From Desulfobulbaceae bacterium UBA5123 (GTDB taxonomy: Bacteria > Desulfobacterota > Desulfobulbia > Desulfobulbales > UBA5123): DNA of 9,491 nucleotides. The translations under genes were made by a program, and so were the position numbers. The notes beneath the pieces are model-generated. The model had not been told where the DNA came from. It saw nothing but the letters and a program-made list of their open reading frames with translations, and ran no database searches. Shown piece after piece: positions 1 through 7,839 of the stretch (position 1 is the first letter of the stretch; the number at the start of each line of letters is the position of its first letter). The stretch covers positions 258 through 9,748 of the forward strand of contig DHYT01000117.1 in the NCBI GenBank assembly GCA_002415465.1, read 5' to 3'.

Positions 1-1080
1 ATGAGCAAGTCCAAGGGCAACGTCATGGACCCGCTGCTCCTGATGGATCAGTACGGCACCGACTCGCTCCGCTTCACCATGGCCGCCTTTGCCGCCCAGG
101 GCCGCGACATCCGCCTCTCCGAGGAACGGATCGAGGGCTACCGCCATTTCATCAACAAGATCTGGAATGCGGCCCGCTTCGCGATGATCCATATCAAGGA
201 TTGCGATCCGGCCATCACCAACGGTATCGACCCGAGCAAGCTGCCCGTGCAGCACCGCTGGATACTGAGCCGCCTGAGCCGCACCACGGCCGAGGTGCAG
301 AAGGCGCTGGACGGCTTCAACTTCAACGATGTCGCCAACGTCCTCTACCAGTTTGTCTGGCGCGAGTTCTGCGACTGGTATCTGGAATGGAGCAAGGCGG
401 ACCTGTACGGCGACGACGCCGAAGCCAAGGCCAACGGCCAGGCGGTGCTGCTGCACGTCCTGGAATCGACCCTCAAGCTCCTCCACCCGGTGATTCCCTT
501 CGTCACCGAGGAGATATGGGAGGCCCTGCCCGGCCGACGCACCACCATCATGACCGAGCCGTTCCCGGTCTGTAAACCGGAATGGGAGAACGACGAGATC
601 GAAACCGCCGCCACCCTGATCATGGGGGTGATCGGCTCCATCCGCAACATCCGCAGCGAGATGCAGATCCACCCCTCCATGGAGATCGAGGCGGTGATCC
701 TCTGCCCCGACGCGCAACGGGCCTCCATCATCGGCGCATACGAGTCGGCCATCCGCGCCATGAGCCGGACCAAGAAGGTAGCCGTCTCGCAGAGCGGCGA
801 GAGGCCCGAGGGGGCGGCCTCGAACATCTACACCGATATCGAGATCTTCGTGCCATTGGCCGGGCTCATCGACATCGACAAGGAGACGGCCAAACTCGCC
901 AAGGAAAGGGAAAAGGTCGAGGCCCAGCTCAAGAAAGTGACCGGCAAGCTCGGCAACGCCAAGTTCATGGCCAACGCCCCGGACGATATCGTTGCCAAGG
1001 AAAAGGGCAAGGAAAGCGAACTGAGCGGACAACTCGCCAAGATTGAAGAAAACATCCAGCGGTTGCGGGAACTTGCCTAG
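1..1080 (+). CDS. valS: Valyl-tRNA synthetase, C-terminal part (5' end outside window)
   Basis: Class I aminoacyl-tRNA synthetase that charges tRNA-Val with valine in the cytoplasm. The window opens inside the gene: the first residues, MSKSKGNVMDP, are the KMSKS ATP-binding loop without its leading lysine, so the ATG at position 1 is an internal methionine and not the start. Roughly 500 or more residues (HIGH motif, editing domain) should lie upstream, judging from the usual length of about 880-950 residues. The KMSKS region runs into WNAARFAM (about residues 56-63), typical of ValRS. The anticodon-binding helical domain spans about residues 80-235 (RWILSRL, then an aromatic-rich WREFCDWYLEWSK stretch). 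A Lys/Glu-rich segment at about 291-357 fits the C-terminal coiled-coil arm specific to ValRS, which separates it from IleRS and LeuRS. It ends at TAG 60 bases before mfd on the same strand. Identity is secure; only the missing 5' part is unknown. Confidence 0.96.
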   Translation: MSKSKGNVMDPLLLMDQYGTDSLRFTMAAFAAQGRDIRLSEERIEGYRHFINKIWNAARFAMIHIKDCDPAITNGIDPSKLPVQHRWILSRLSRTTAEVQKALDGFNFNDVANVLYQFVWREFCDWYLEWSKADLYGDDAEAKANGQAVLLHVLESTLKLLHPVIPFVTEEIWEALPGRRTTIMTEPFPVCKPEWENDEIETAATLIMGVIGSIRNIRSEMQIHPSMEIEAVILCPDAQRASIIGAYESAIRAMSRTKKVAVSQSGERPEGAASNIYTDIEIFVPLAGLIDIDKETAKLAKEREKVEAQLKKVTGKLGNAKFMANAPDDIVAKEKGKESELSGQLAKIEENIQRLRELA

Positions 1081-1140
1081 AAACCGGCCGGGATTCGACC
1101 CGAGACGTCCTGCAGGCCAACCTCAATCCCCACATGCCCT

Positions 1141-4100
1141 ATGAAAAACCTTACGGCGTCTTTCCGCGACGGGAAGACGCCTTCCGTCACCATGGTCACC
1201 GGCCTCCGCGCCGGCAGCACGGCGCTGATGGCGGCGCGGGTTGCCGCCGACACCGGCCGGCCGCTGCTCTGCGTGCTGCCTTCCGAAACCGAGGCCGCGC
1301 GCCTGGAACAGGATCTCGGCCTCTTCACCGACCTGCCGGTTTTCCTCTATCCGGGCTACGACATCCCGCCCTACACCCCGCTCTCGCCGGAACCGGCCAC
1401 CGTTGCCGGGCGCCTCTCCACCCTCTACAAGATCCTTACCGCTGAGCCGCCCTTCATCGTCGTCGCACCGGCCGAGGCGCTGCTGCGCCGCACCCTGCCC
1501 AAGGAACGGCTGAACGATCTGGTTGAGTTCGTCCTCCGCAACGAGGAAACCGACCGCAACCAGCTGCTGACGCGGTTGACCGAGGCGGGCTACGAGTCCG
1601 TCGCCCTGGTGCAGGGGGTCGGCGAATTCAGCATCCGCGGCGGGATCGTCGACCTCTTCGCGCCCGGCTTCGAATACCCGCTCCGCTTCGATTTCTTCGG
1701 CGACACCGTTGAATCCATCCGCTTCTTCGACCCCATCAGCCAGCGCTCGGTGGACGAACTGGAAGAGGCGATCCTCCTCCCCTGCAGCGACGTGCTGTTC
1801 CCGGCCGGGGAGGCGCCCCTGGCCGATCTCACCGACCGCTTCGACCGGCAGCGGGAAGAGCTCGGCTGGGATTACGATCAACTGGGCCGCATCACCGAGC
1901 AGCTGGAATCCCGCCGCCGCTTCCCCGGCATCGAGTTCTTCCTGCCCCTCTTTTACGACCAACCGAGCCACCCCCTGGCCTTTCTGCCCAAGGAAACCAT
2001 CCTCTGCCTGCACGATCCGCAACGGATCACGCAGGCCGTGGACCTCACCTGGGAACGGATCGAGGCGAATTACCGGGAGGTGACCGCCGCGCAGGGGCCG
2101 GCGCTGCCTCCCGGCCGCCTCTTCCTCGGCCGGGAGGAGCTCGCCCAGGCGCTGGCCGCCCATCCGCAGCTGCAACTGCACGATTTCGCCACCGGCGAGA
2201 TGGACCCCGCCCAAACCATCAACATCGCCTGCGGCAACCACACCCTGCTCAAACAGGAGATAGACCTGCAACGGCGACAACAGGGGCTGCTCGCCCCGCT
2301 GGCCGAACGGATCACCGGCTGGCTGACCCAGGGCGACCGGGTGCTGTTCGCCTCCCGCTCCATGCGCCACGCCGCGCATCTCGCGGAACTGCTGGGGCAT
2401 CACCACCAGCCGATCACGGTGCTGGAACCGCCCCTGCGCCCCGCGGACCTCTCGCGGGAGGGCATCCTCATCTACGGCCACCCCCTCACCGGCGGCTTCG
2501 ACCTGCCCGCCGAACAGCTGCATGTGCTTTCCGAAAACGAGCTGTTCGGCGCCTCCCGTCTTGGCCCCGGCCGCAAGAGCGGCAAACGGCCTCCGGCCTC
2601 CGCCGTCCGCTTCGACGAGTTGAAGGTCGGCGACACCATCGTCCATCAGACCCACGGCATCGGCACCTATGAAGGCCTGCTGACCATGGAGCTGAAGGGG
2701 GTGGCCAACGATTTCCTGCAAATCGTCTATCAGGGCAACGACAAGCTCTATGTGCCCATCGACCGGCTGAACTCGGTCCACAAGTATCAGGGGTTGTCCG
2801 ACAAGCCCCCGAAGATGGACAAGCTGGGCGGCAAGGCATGGGCGGCCAGCAAGAAGAAGGTCAAGGAGGCGGTCTGGAAGGTGGCTCAGGACCTGCTCGA
2901 CCTCTACGCCCGCCGGCAACTGGAAAAGGGCTACACCTTCTCGCCGCCCGACGAACTCTATCAGGAGCTTGAGGAATCGTTTCCCTTCGACGAGACCCCG
3001 GGCCAGCTGAAGGCGATCAACGACGTCATCGACGACCTCACCTCCGACCGGCCCATGGACCGGCTGGTGTGCGGCGATGTCGGCTACGGCAAGACCGAGG
3101 TCGCCATCCGCGCCGCCTTCAAGGTGGTCGGCGACGGCAAACAGGTGGCGGTGCTGGTGCCGACCACGGTGCTCGCCGAGCAGCATGCCGAAACCTTCAA
3201 GGAGCGCTTTCACGGCTTCCCGGTGCGGGTGGAATGCCTGAACCGCTTCCGCTCCGTCGCCGAGGGCAAGAAGATCCTCAACGGGATCACCACCGGCGCC
3301 GTCGACGTGGTCATCGGCACCCACCGGCTGCTGTCGAAGGACGTCTCCTTCCGCCAGCTTGGCCTGCTGATCATCGACGAGGAACACCGCTTCGGGGTCA
3401 CCCACAAGGAAAAGCTTAAACAACTGCGGAGCAAGATCGACGTCCTCACCCTCACCGCCACCCCTATCCCGCGCACCCTGCAACTCTCCCTGCTCGGGGT
3501 CCGCGACCTGTCGGTGATCAGTTCGCCGCCCCAGCACCGCCGCAGCGTCAAGACCTTCATCGCCCGCTATGACGAACTGGTGATCAAGGAGGCGGTGGCC
3601 CGCGAACTCCAACGCGGCGGCCAGGCGTTTCTGATCCACAACCGGGTGCGGACCATCCACGAGATGGCGCGAACCGTGCAGAACCTGGCCCCCGCCGCCA
3701 GGGTGGCGGTGGCCCACGGGCAGATGCCCCCCAAACAGCTTGAAGAGATCATGGTCCGCTTCGTCCGCAAGGATATCGACGTGCTGGTCTGCACCACCAT
3801 CGTCGAGTCGGGCCTGGACATCCCCAACGCCAACACCATCATCATCACCCGCGCCGACCGGATGGGGCTGGCCGAGATCTATCAGCTCAGGGGCCGGGTT
3901 GGCCGCAGCAGCGAACAGGCGTATGCGTATCTTTTGGTGCCGTCGCTTGACGGGCTTTCCAGGGACGCGCAGCAGCGGCTGCGGGCGCTGATGGACTACA
4001 ACGAACTGGGCGGAGGCTTCAAACTGGCGATGAGCGACCTGCAGATCCGCGGCGGCGGCAACATCCTCGGCGCCTCACAGAGCGGCAACATCGCCGCGGT

Positions 4101-4626
4101 GGGCTACGACCTCTACCTCGATCTCCTGCAAAAAACCGTGGAATACCTCAAACGCAAGGCGGCAACCGGCGAAACGACCATCGAGGAAGAGGTTGACCCG
4201 GAGATCAGCCTCACCATCGCCGCCCACATCCCGGCCCGGTACATCCCGGATTCCGACCAGCGCTATATCGCCTATCGGAAGATGACCAGCATCACCACCC
4301 CCGAGGAACTGGCCGATCTGGAAGATGAGTTCATCGACCGCTACGGGCCGCTGCCCGAGGAAACCGCCAATCTGCTGGCCGTGGTTTCGCTCAAGGAGGA
4401 ATTGAAGAAGCTGAAGATCACCAAGCTCGAACAGGGCCCGGCCACCCTGGTTTTCCATTTCCATGAACGGACGCCGGTTGCGCCCGAGCGGATCCTGATC
4501 CTTATCAAGCAATCCAAGGGAAACGTCAAACTCACCCCGGACGGCCGTCTGGTGGTGCGAACCGCCGCAAACTCGGCCGAGGCGATTCTCCGGGAGGCCA
4601 AAAAGATATTGCACGGCGTCCAGTAG
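1141..4626 (+). CDS. mfd: Transcription-repair coupling factor Mfd
   Basis: ATP-driven DNA translocase that pushes stalled RNA polymerase off lesions and recruits UvrA for nucleotide excision repair. Its 1161 residues match the family (E. coli about 1148). Order of domains: UvrB-like module in the first 350 or so residues (GEFSIRGGIVDLF at about 161-173); CarD-like RNA-polymerase-interaction domain at about 489-555 (VGDTIVHQTHGIGTYEG); Q-motif-like TPGQ at 619-622; Walker A GDVGYGKT at 645-652; Walker B DEEH at 746-749; motif III TAT at 772-774; motif V ESGLDIP at 889-895; motif VI QLRGRVGRS at 915-923; TRG-like translocation segment near 957-980 (GGGF, AMSDLQIRGGG); C-terminal TRCF/D7 domain at about 1030-1120. 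All helicase motifs look intact. The ATG at 1141 is the first standard start in frame after the valS stop, but no good Shine-Dalgarno precedes it. ATG 1192 is an alternative, though it would shorten the N-terminus relative to relatives. It may be co-transcribed with valS, 60 bases upstream. Confidence 0.97.
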   Translation: MKNLTASFRDGKTPSVTMVTGLRAGSTALMAARVAADTGRPLLCVLPSETEAARLEQDLGLFTDLPVFLYPGYDIPPYTPLSPEPATVAGRLSTLYKILTAEPPFIVVAPAEALLRRTLPKERLNDLVEFVLRNEETDRNQLLTRLTEAGYESVALVQGVGEFSIRGGIVDLFAPGFEYPLRFDFFGDTVESIRFFDPISQRSVDELEEAILLPCSDVLFPAGEAPLADLTDRFDRQREELGWDYDQLGRITEQLESRRRFPGIEFFLPLFYDQPSHPLAFLPKETILCLHDPQRITQAVDLTWERIEANYREVTAAQGPALPPGRLFLGREELAQALAAHPQLQLHDFATGEMDPAQTINIACGNHTLLKQEIDLQRRQQGLLAPLAERITGWLTQGDRVLFASRSMRHAAHLAELLGHHHQPITVLEPPLRPADLSREGILIYGHPLTGGFDLPAEQLHVLSENELFGASRLGPGRKSGKRPPASAVRFDELKVGDTIVHQTHGIGTYEGLLTMELKGVANDFLQIVYQGNDKLYVPIDRLNSVHKYQGLSDKPPKMDKLGGKAWAASKKKVKEAVWKVAQDLLDLYARRQLEKGYTFSPPDELYQELEESFPFDETPGQLKAINDVIDDLTSDRPMDRLVCGDVGYGKTEVAIRAAFKVVGDGKQVAVLVPTTVLAEQHAETFKERFHGFPVRVECLNRFRSVAEGKKILNGITTGAVDVVIGTHRLLSKDVSFRQLGLLIIDEEHRFGVTHKEKLKQLRSKIDVLTLTATPIPRTLQLSLLGVRDLSVISSPPQHRRSVKTFIARYDELVIKEAVARELQRGGQAFLIHNRVRTIHEMARTVQNLAPAARVAVAHGQMPPKQLEEIMVRFVRKDIDVLVCTTIVESGLDIPNANTIIITRADRMGLAEIYQLRGRVGRSSEQAYAYLLVPSLDGLSRDAQQRLRALMDYNELGGGFKLAMSDLQIRGGGNILGASQSGNIAAVGYDLYLDLLQKTVEYLKRKAATGETTIEEEVDPEISLTIAAHIPARYIPDSDQRYIAYRKMTSITTPEELADLEDEFIDRYGPLPEETANLLAVVSLKEELKKLKITKLEQGPATLVFHFHERTPVAPERILILIKQSKGNVKLTPDGRLVVRTAANSAEAILREAKKILHGVQ

Positions 4627-4633
4627 AATGCTA

Positions 4634-4680
4634 CTAAATATAGGTAATTCCCTAACCACTTAAAATTCGGTTATATTTAG
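4634..4680. repeat. Imperfect inverted repeat in AT-rich mfd-surA gap
   Basis: The arms CTAAATATA (4634-4642) and TATATTTAG (4672-4680) are exact reverse complements separated by 29 bases. The symmetry continues outward as ATG...CAT if three extra bases (CTA, 4631-4633) in the left arm are allowed. The arms are AT-only apart from the ends, the loop is long and no T-run follows, so an intrinsic terminator is unlikely. An operator, or chance in an AT-rich patch, is more plausible. The repeat is seen directly; its function is inference. Confidence 0.4.
4661..4677 (+). promoter_or_regulatory. Candidate promoter region for surA-rodZ-recO
   Basis: The gap between mfd and surA is sharply AT-rich compared with the GC-rich genes on both sides. 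It contains two -10-like hexamers, TAAAAT (4661-4666) and TATATT (4672-4677), each five of six to TATAAT. A convincing -35 box at the right spacing is missing: the best, TTCCCT at 4648-4653, matches only three of six with an 18-base spacer. If the promoter is real, a regulator or another sigma factor may compensate for the weak -35. The second hexamer overlaps the right arm of the inverted repeat, so a protein bound there could block it. Confidence 0.4.
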
Positions 4681-4701
4681 CATAAATTCCTTCAATGCAG
4701 C

Positions 4702-4706
4702 AGGAG
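4702..4706 (+). promoter_or_regulatory. Ribosome binding site deciding the surA start
   Basis: AGGAG lies three bases before ATG 4710. The in-frame ATG at 4695 has only ATAAATTCCTTC upstream, with no Shine-Dalgarno. The spacing of three is short, but this is the only purine-rich site available, so 4710 is preferred over 4695. Confidence 0.5.
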
Positions 4707-4709
4707 CCG

Positions 4710-5702
4710 ATGTCTTCCCATACCTTGACCATAAAATTCTTGCTGGCCTTTCTGTGCCTCCTGACCCTTGCCGCTCCTTCACCCGGCCGGGCCGAGACCG
4801 TCAACCGCATCGTCGCCACCGTCAACGAGGATGTCATCACCCTCAAGGATTTGCAGGACGAGGGCGCGGCGATCTTCCAGAAAATTCGCCGCGAAGCGCC
4901 ACCGGCGCAAGTGGACAAGGCCATCCAGGCGGCCCGCAAGGAAATGCTCTCGAGCCTGATCGACAAAAAGATCGTCGAGCAGCGGGCGGCACAACTGGGC
5001 TTCGCGGTGAGCGACCAGGAACTTGACGCCAACATCCAGCAGATGCTCGACGCAAAAGGCATCACCCGCGAGATATTCCGCACCGAGATCGCCCGGATGG
5101 GCGATTCGGAGGAGCATTATCGATCCATGATCCGCATCCAGCTCCTCCAGTCCAAGCTGATCAACTTCGACGTGCGCTCCAAGGTCGTGATCACCGATGA
5201 CAAGGTGCGGAGTTACTACGACAAACAGTTCACCGGCGAAACATCGGCGGACGGCTTCCATATCCAGCAGATAGGCGTCGTCTGGGGAGAGAACGGGCAG
5301 GGCCGGACAAGGGAGGAGGCGCGGGCGATCATCGACAATCTCGCGGCCTTGGCCGGCAAGGGTGAGAACTTCGAGGAACTGGCCAGAAAGAAATCCGACC
5401 TGCCCTCGGCGGTGGATGGCGGCGACATCGGCGTATTCAAAAAAGATGAGATGGCGCCCTACATGCGGGAGGCGATCCTGGCCGTCAAGGCAGGCGAGAT
5501 AAGCCCGGTGGTGGAAGCGCCGAATTCCTTCCAGTTCTTCAAGCTGGTGGCCAGCAAGCAAGGCGGCGTGGTCAACAAGGCGCCCTACGAGACCGTGAAA
5601 GAAGATATCCGCAAGAAACTGTACGAGGAAGAATTACAACAAAACTTCACCACGTGGGTGCGACAGTTACGCGAACAGGCCGACATCAATGAGTATCTGT
5701 GA
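4710..5702 (+). CDS. surA: SurA-like periplasmic chaperone / parvulin-type peptidyl-prolyl isomerase
   Basis: Periplasmic chaperone expected to escort unfolded outer-membrane proteins to the BAM complex. From ATG 4710 it has 330 residues; ATG 4695 would add five. Residues 1-28 form a Sec signal peptide: Lys9, a hydrophobic core at about 10-22 and a likely cleavage site GRA/E after Ala28. A SurA-type N-terminal chaperone domain follows at about 29-150 (VNRIVATVNEDVIT, then a helical segment with SLIDKKIVEQRA). One parvulin/PpiC domain spans about 182-282, recognisable by GGDIGVF, FEELARKKSD and a GEISPVV segment. The final 45 residues, basic and helical, correspond to the C-terminal helix that packs on the N-domain in SurA. 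E. coli SurA has two parvulin domains and 428 residues, so this is the single-domain form. By eye, the two conserved parvulin histidines both align with glutamine (IQQIGVV and SFQFFKLV), so isomerase activity is doubtful. It is probably first in a unit with rodZ and recO. Confidence 0.87.
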   Translation: MSSHTLTIKFLLAFLCLLTLAAPSPGRAETVNRIVATVNEDVITLKDLQDEGAAIFQKIRREAPPAQVDKAIQAARKEMLSSLIDKKIVEQRAAQLGFAVSDQELDANIQQMLDAKGITREIFRTEIARMGDSEEHYRSMIRIQLLQSKLINFDVRSKVVITDDKVRSYYDKQFTGETSADGFHIQQIGVVWGENGQGRTREEARAIIDNLAALAGKGENFEELARKKSDLPSAVDGGDIGVFKKDEMAPYMREAILAVKAGEISPVVEAPNSFQFFKLVASKQGGVVNKAPYETVKEDIRKKLYEEELQQNFTTWVRQLREQADINEYL

Positions 5703-5748
5703 TATCGCCCCGCAGTAACGCCCGCAGACCCGCCAGGTAACTACTATC

Positions 5749-6918
5749 ATGACAACCGCACCCACCGAGGCCACGCCGCCGCACAAGGATCTCATCTACT
5801 CCGGACCCCACGAAACCATGGGGCAGTATCTGCAACGCGCCCGCATCGAGCAGGACAAGACCCTGGAATCGGTGGCGGAGTCGACCTGTATCCATATCGG
5901 CACCCTGCAGGCCCTGGAGGATGACGATTACGACAAACTGCCGGCCGAGGTCTTTGTCCGGGGCTTTATCAAGATCTACGCCAACCACCTGCATCTGGAT
6001 GCCGACAAGGCGTTGAGCCTCTTCCAGCCCGTTCCCGGCCCCGACCCCAACGATTATGCCGGGAGAAAAGGGGCCAAGAGGCGGATCCTGCCCGGGGAAA
6101 CACTGGCCGAGGCCTCACCGTTCACCACCGGGCGGCAGATCCTCATCGCCGCCGTGGTCATCCTTTTCGCCTACTTTGCCTACACCTCGTTCCATGGCGA
6201 TTCAACGCCCGAAACCGCGCCCGTCGCCGAAGAAATCGTCACCACCGCCCCGACCGCCGTTGAGCCGCCCGCCGTGCCGGCGGAGGTGGAAAACGCCGGC
6301 AACGGCACGACCGGGATGCAGCCGGATAGCACCGGCGCCACGCCGGCGGCACCCCTGCCGGGACAGGGGCCGGCCGACAAGACCGCCCCCGCCGCAGCCG
6401 TCGGTCAACCGGCGGCCGCGCAAGCCATCGGCGACACCACTCAACCCGTGCCGGCGTCGCGCCTGATCATCGAGCCGTACAGAAGAAAAATCACCCACGC
6501 CCCGTCGCAACCCTCGCCCGCTGCCACCGGGGAATCGACGCCGGCCAACGCCAATGGCCTGCCGGCCGCGGCAGCCCCCCCGCTGAGCCAGGCCGCGCCG
6601 CCGGCACCCACCAGCGCCGCAGGCGTTGAAACCAAGCCGGCGGCGGCCCTGGCCACGAAAAAGGCAACCGCCTTCAGCTATGTCCTGAAGGCGAACTTCA
6701 CCGACCTGACCTGGCTGCAGGTCACATTGGACGACGGCCCGCAACGCGACTACACCTTTCGCTCCGGTGAACAATGGGAGTGGCAGGCCAACCAGGAGAT
6801 CAAGCTCCATATCGGCAACGCCGGCGGCGTCCACCTGACCCTGAACAACCGGACCCTGCCGCCCTTGGGAGAAGCGGGCCAATCGGTGCGCATCACCCTG
6901 CCCAACAAGCCCCGCTAG
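5749..6918 (+). CDS. rodZ: RodZ-like cell-shape protein (HTH domain, one membrane segment, DUF4115)
   Basis: Bitopic inner-membrane protein of the RodZ family, which links the MreB cytoskeleton to the peptidoglycan elongation machinery. It has 389 residues. The cytoplasmic N-terminal helix-turn-helix (HTH_25 type) spans about 24-95: GQYLQRARIEQDKTLESVA, then LQALEDDDYDKLPAEVFVRGFIKIYA, the family hallmark. A basic stretch (GRKGAKRR, about 105-112) precedes one transmembrane helix at about 130-148 (ILIAAVVILFAYFAY). Basic residues on its N-terminal side fit an N-in topology. A long Pro/Ala/Thr-rich, low-complexity periplasmic linker covers about 150-305. The C-terminal domain at about 309-387 is DUF4115-like beta structure (TWLQVTLDDGPQ, GEQWEWQA, the NAGGVHLTLNN segment). 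The start at 5749 has only a weak AGG about 11 bases upstream. ATG 5818 (Met24) would still keep the HTH, so the exact start is uncertain. It lies 46 bases after surA and 100 before recO on the same strand. The HTH is unlikely to be a transcription factor domain, because in RodZ it binds MreB. Confidence 0.9.
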   Translation: MTTAPTEATPPHKDLIYSGPHETMGQYLQRARIEQDKTLESVAESTCIHIGTLQALEDDDYDKLPAEVFVRGFIKIYANHLHLDADKALSLFQPVPGPDPNDYAGRKGAKRRILPGETLAEASPFTTGRQILIAAVVILFAYFAYTSFHGDSTPETAPVAEEIVTTAPTAVEPPAVPAEVENAGNGTTGMQPDSTGATPAAPLPGQGPADKTAPAAAVGQPAAAQAIGDTTQPVPASRLIIEPYRRKITHAPSQPSPAATGESTPANANGLPAAAAPPLSQAAPPAPTSAAGVETKPAAALATKKATAFSYVLKANFTDLTWLQVTLDDGPQRDYTFRSGEQWEWQANQEIKLHIGNAGGVHLTLNNRTLPPLGEAGQSVRITLPNKPR

Positions 6919-6967
6919 CATCGGCCCCTTCCATGCCGGGACCGCATCCCACCATCCGCCCCTCCCG

Positions 6968-6995
6968 CCGGCTTCGGCCATCGACGCCGAACCGG
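6968..6995 (+). repeat. Hairpin in the rodZ-recO gap
   Basis: A stem of 10 base pairs with one bulged C: CCGG (6968-6971) pairs with CCGG (6992-6995), C6972 bulges, and TTCGGC (6973-6978) pairs with GCCGAA (6986-6991) around a seven-base loop. No T-run follows, so it is not a standard intrinsic terminator. It ends 23 bases before the recO start codon and could influence recO translation or transcript stability. A chance fold in GC-rich DNA is also possible. Confidence 0.4.
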
Positions 6996-7018
6996 AAATC
7001 AAACCGCCCCCACCCGTC

Positions 7019-7771
7019 ATGACCCTCCCGCCAGAGCGCAGCCCGGCAATCGTCCTCAATGTTTCCGACCATGGCGAATCCGACAAGATCGTAACCTGCT
7101 ACTGCCCGCAGTTCGGCAAGCTCACCGGAATCGCCAAGGGGGCCAAGAGAAGCAAAAAACGGTTCGTCAACAAACTGGAGATATTCTCCCTGCTGGAGAT
7201 CCATTTCACGGCCGGCAACCGCACCAGCATGGTGCGGATCGACCAGGCCGACCTGCTCGCGAGCTTTCCGAATCTCCGCGCCCATTACGACCGCTACAGC
7301 AACGCCTCCCTCCTCTGCGAACTCCTCCTGCACTGGACCAAGGAAAACGACGGGGACGAGAATATCTTCAATCTCCTCGCCTGGGCCCTGCGGAGCCTTG
7401 ACCAGGGCGCCCAGCTCACCCGCACCGTCATCCTCTTCCAGATCAAACTGTTTGATCTGCTCGGGTATCGGCCCCATCTGGCCGGCTGCATCGACTGCGG
7501 CCGCCACGACAACGACGGCGCGCCATACCGGTTCAGCTCCAGCCGTGGCGGCCTGGTCTGCAATCACTGCAACCGGGAAAGCGTGGCGGCCCACATCCCC
7601 CTCTCCCTGAGCACCGCCAAACTGCTCCACAAGGCGCAAACCCTGCCGCGCGAGAAGATCACCCGCCTGCAATTCTCACAACACTCCACCAACGAGGCCA
7701 TGGCGTTGATGAAGCGTTACAACAGCGATCTTCTGCAACGGGAGATATTTTCCTGGCGCGCCATACCGTAA
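7019..7771 (+). CDS. recO: DNA repair protein RecO
   Basis: Recombination mediator of the RecFOR pathway. It anneals single strands and helps load RecA onto SSB-coated gaps. The 250 residues match the family. The N-terminal OB-fold region (about 1-80) carries the typical opening: an AIVLNVSDHGESDKIVT segment followed by FGKLTGIAKGAKRSKKRF with its basic patch. A helical region follows. A four-cysteine zinc site is visible: Cys157 and Cys160 (CIDC), then Cys181 and Cys184 (CNHC), after the conserved LFDLLGYRP segment at about 144-152. The ATG at 7019 fits the family N-terminus, but no Shine-Dalgarno precedes it. An upstream 29-codon frame (6933-7022) ends in an ATGA overlap with this start, so translational coupling is conceivable. 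It is the last gene of the + strand block and converges with the response regulator gene, 68 bases away. Confidence 0.94.
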   Translation: MTLPPERSPAIVLNVSDHGESDKIVTCYCPQFGKLTGIAKGAKRSKKRFVNKLEIFSLLEIHFTAGNRTSMVRIDQADLLASFPNLRAHYDRYSNASLLCELLLHWTKENDGDENIFNLLAWALRSLDQGAQLTRTVILFQIKLFDLLGYRPHLAGCIDCGRHDNDGAPYRFSSSRGGLVCNHCNRESVAAHIPLSLSTAKLLHKAQTLPREKITRLQFSQHSTNEAMALMKRYNSDLLQREIFSWRAIP

Positions 7772-7786
7772 GCCGCGATGCGCGGC
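7772..7786. terminator. Short GC hairpin between convergent recO and response regulator genes
   Basis: GCCGCG (7772-7777) and CGCGGC (7781-7786) form a perfect six-base-pair stem with a three-base loop, starting directly after the recO TAA. It sits where a terminator is expected for convergent genes, but neither strand has a T-run after the stem. It might act as a weak or Rho-assisted end, or only protect the recO mRNA 3' end. Confidence 0.3.
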
Positions 7787-7839
7787 ATGAAGCAAACGGG
7801 GCAAAGGCGTGACAGGCGGGGCGGGTCCGACGGCATCGG

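Noticed and set aside
1..3. ATG at position 1 as a true gene start
   Set aside because: It is the methionine of the KMSKS loop of valyl-tRNA synthetase; the gene clearly begins upstream of the window.
1084..1103. Minus-strand T-arm-like sequence (CGGG, TCGAAT loop, CCCG) in the valS-mfd gap, suggesting a tRNA end
   Set aside because: The loop is six rather than seven bases and the stem only four pairs. I see no matching acceptor, D or anticodon arms in the adjacent 75 bases, which also run into the mfd start.
1123..3717. An 864-codon open frame on the minus strand opposite mfd
   Set aside because: The + strand encodes a complete Mfd with every helicase motif. Long antisense frames are common in GC-rich genes, and this one shows no recognisable domain.
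6202..7086. A 294-codon minus-strand frame, Gly/Arg-rich, opposite the rodZ linker and the recO start
   Set aside because: It is the mirror of the Ala/Pro-rich linker, has no domain signature, and contradicts two well-supported + strand genes.
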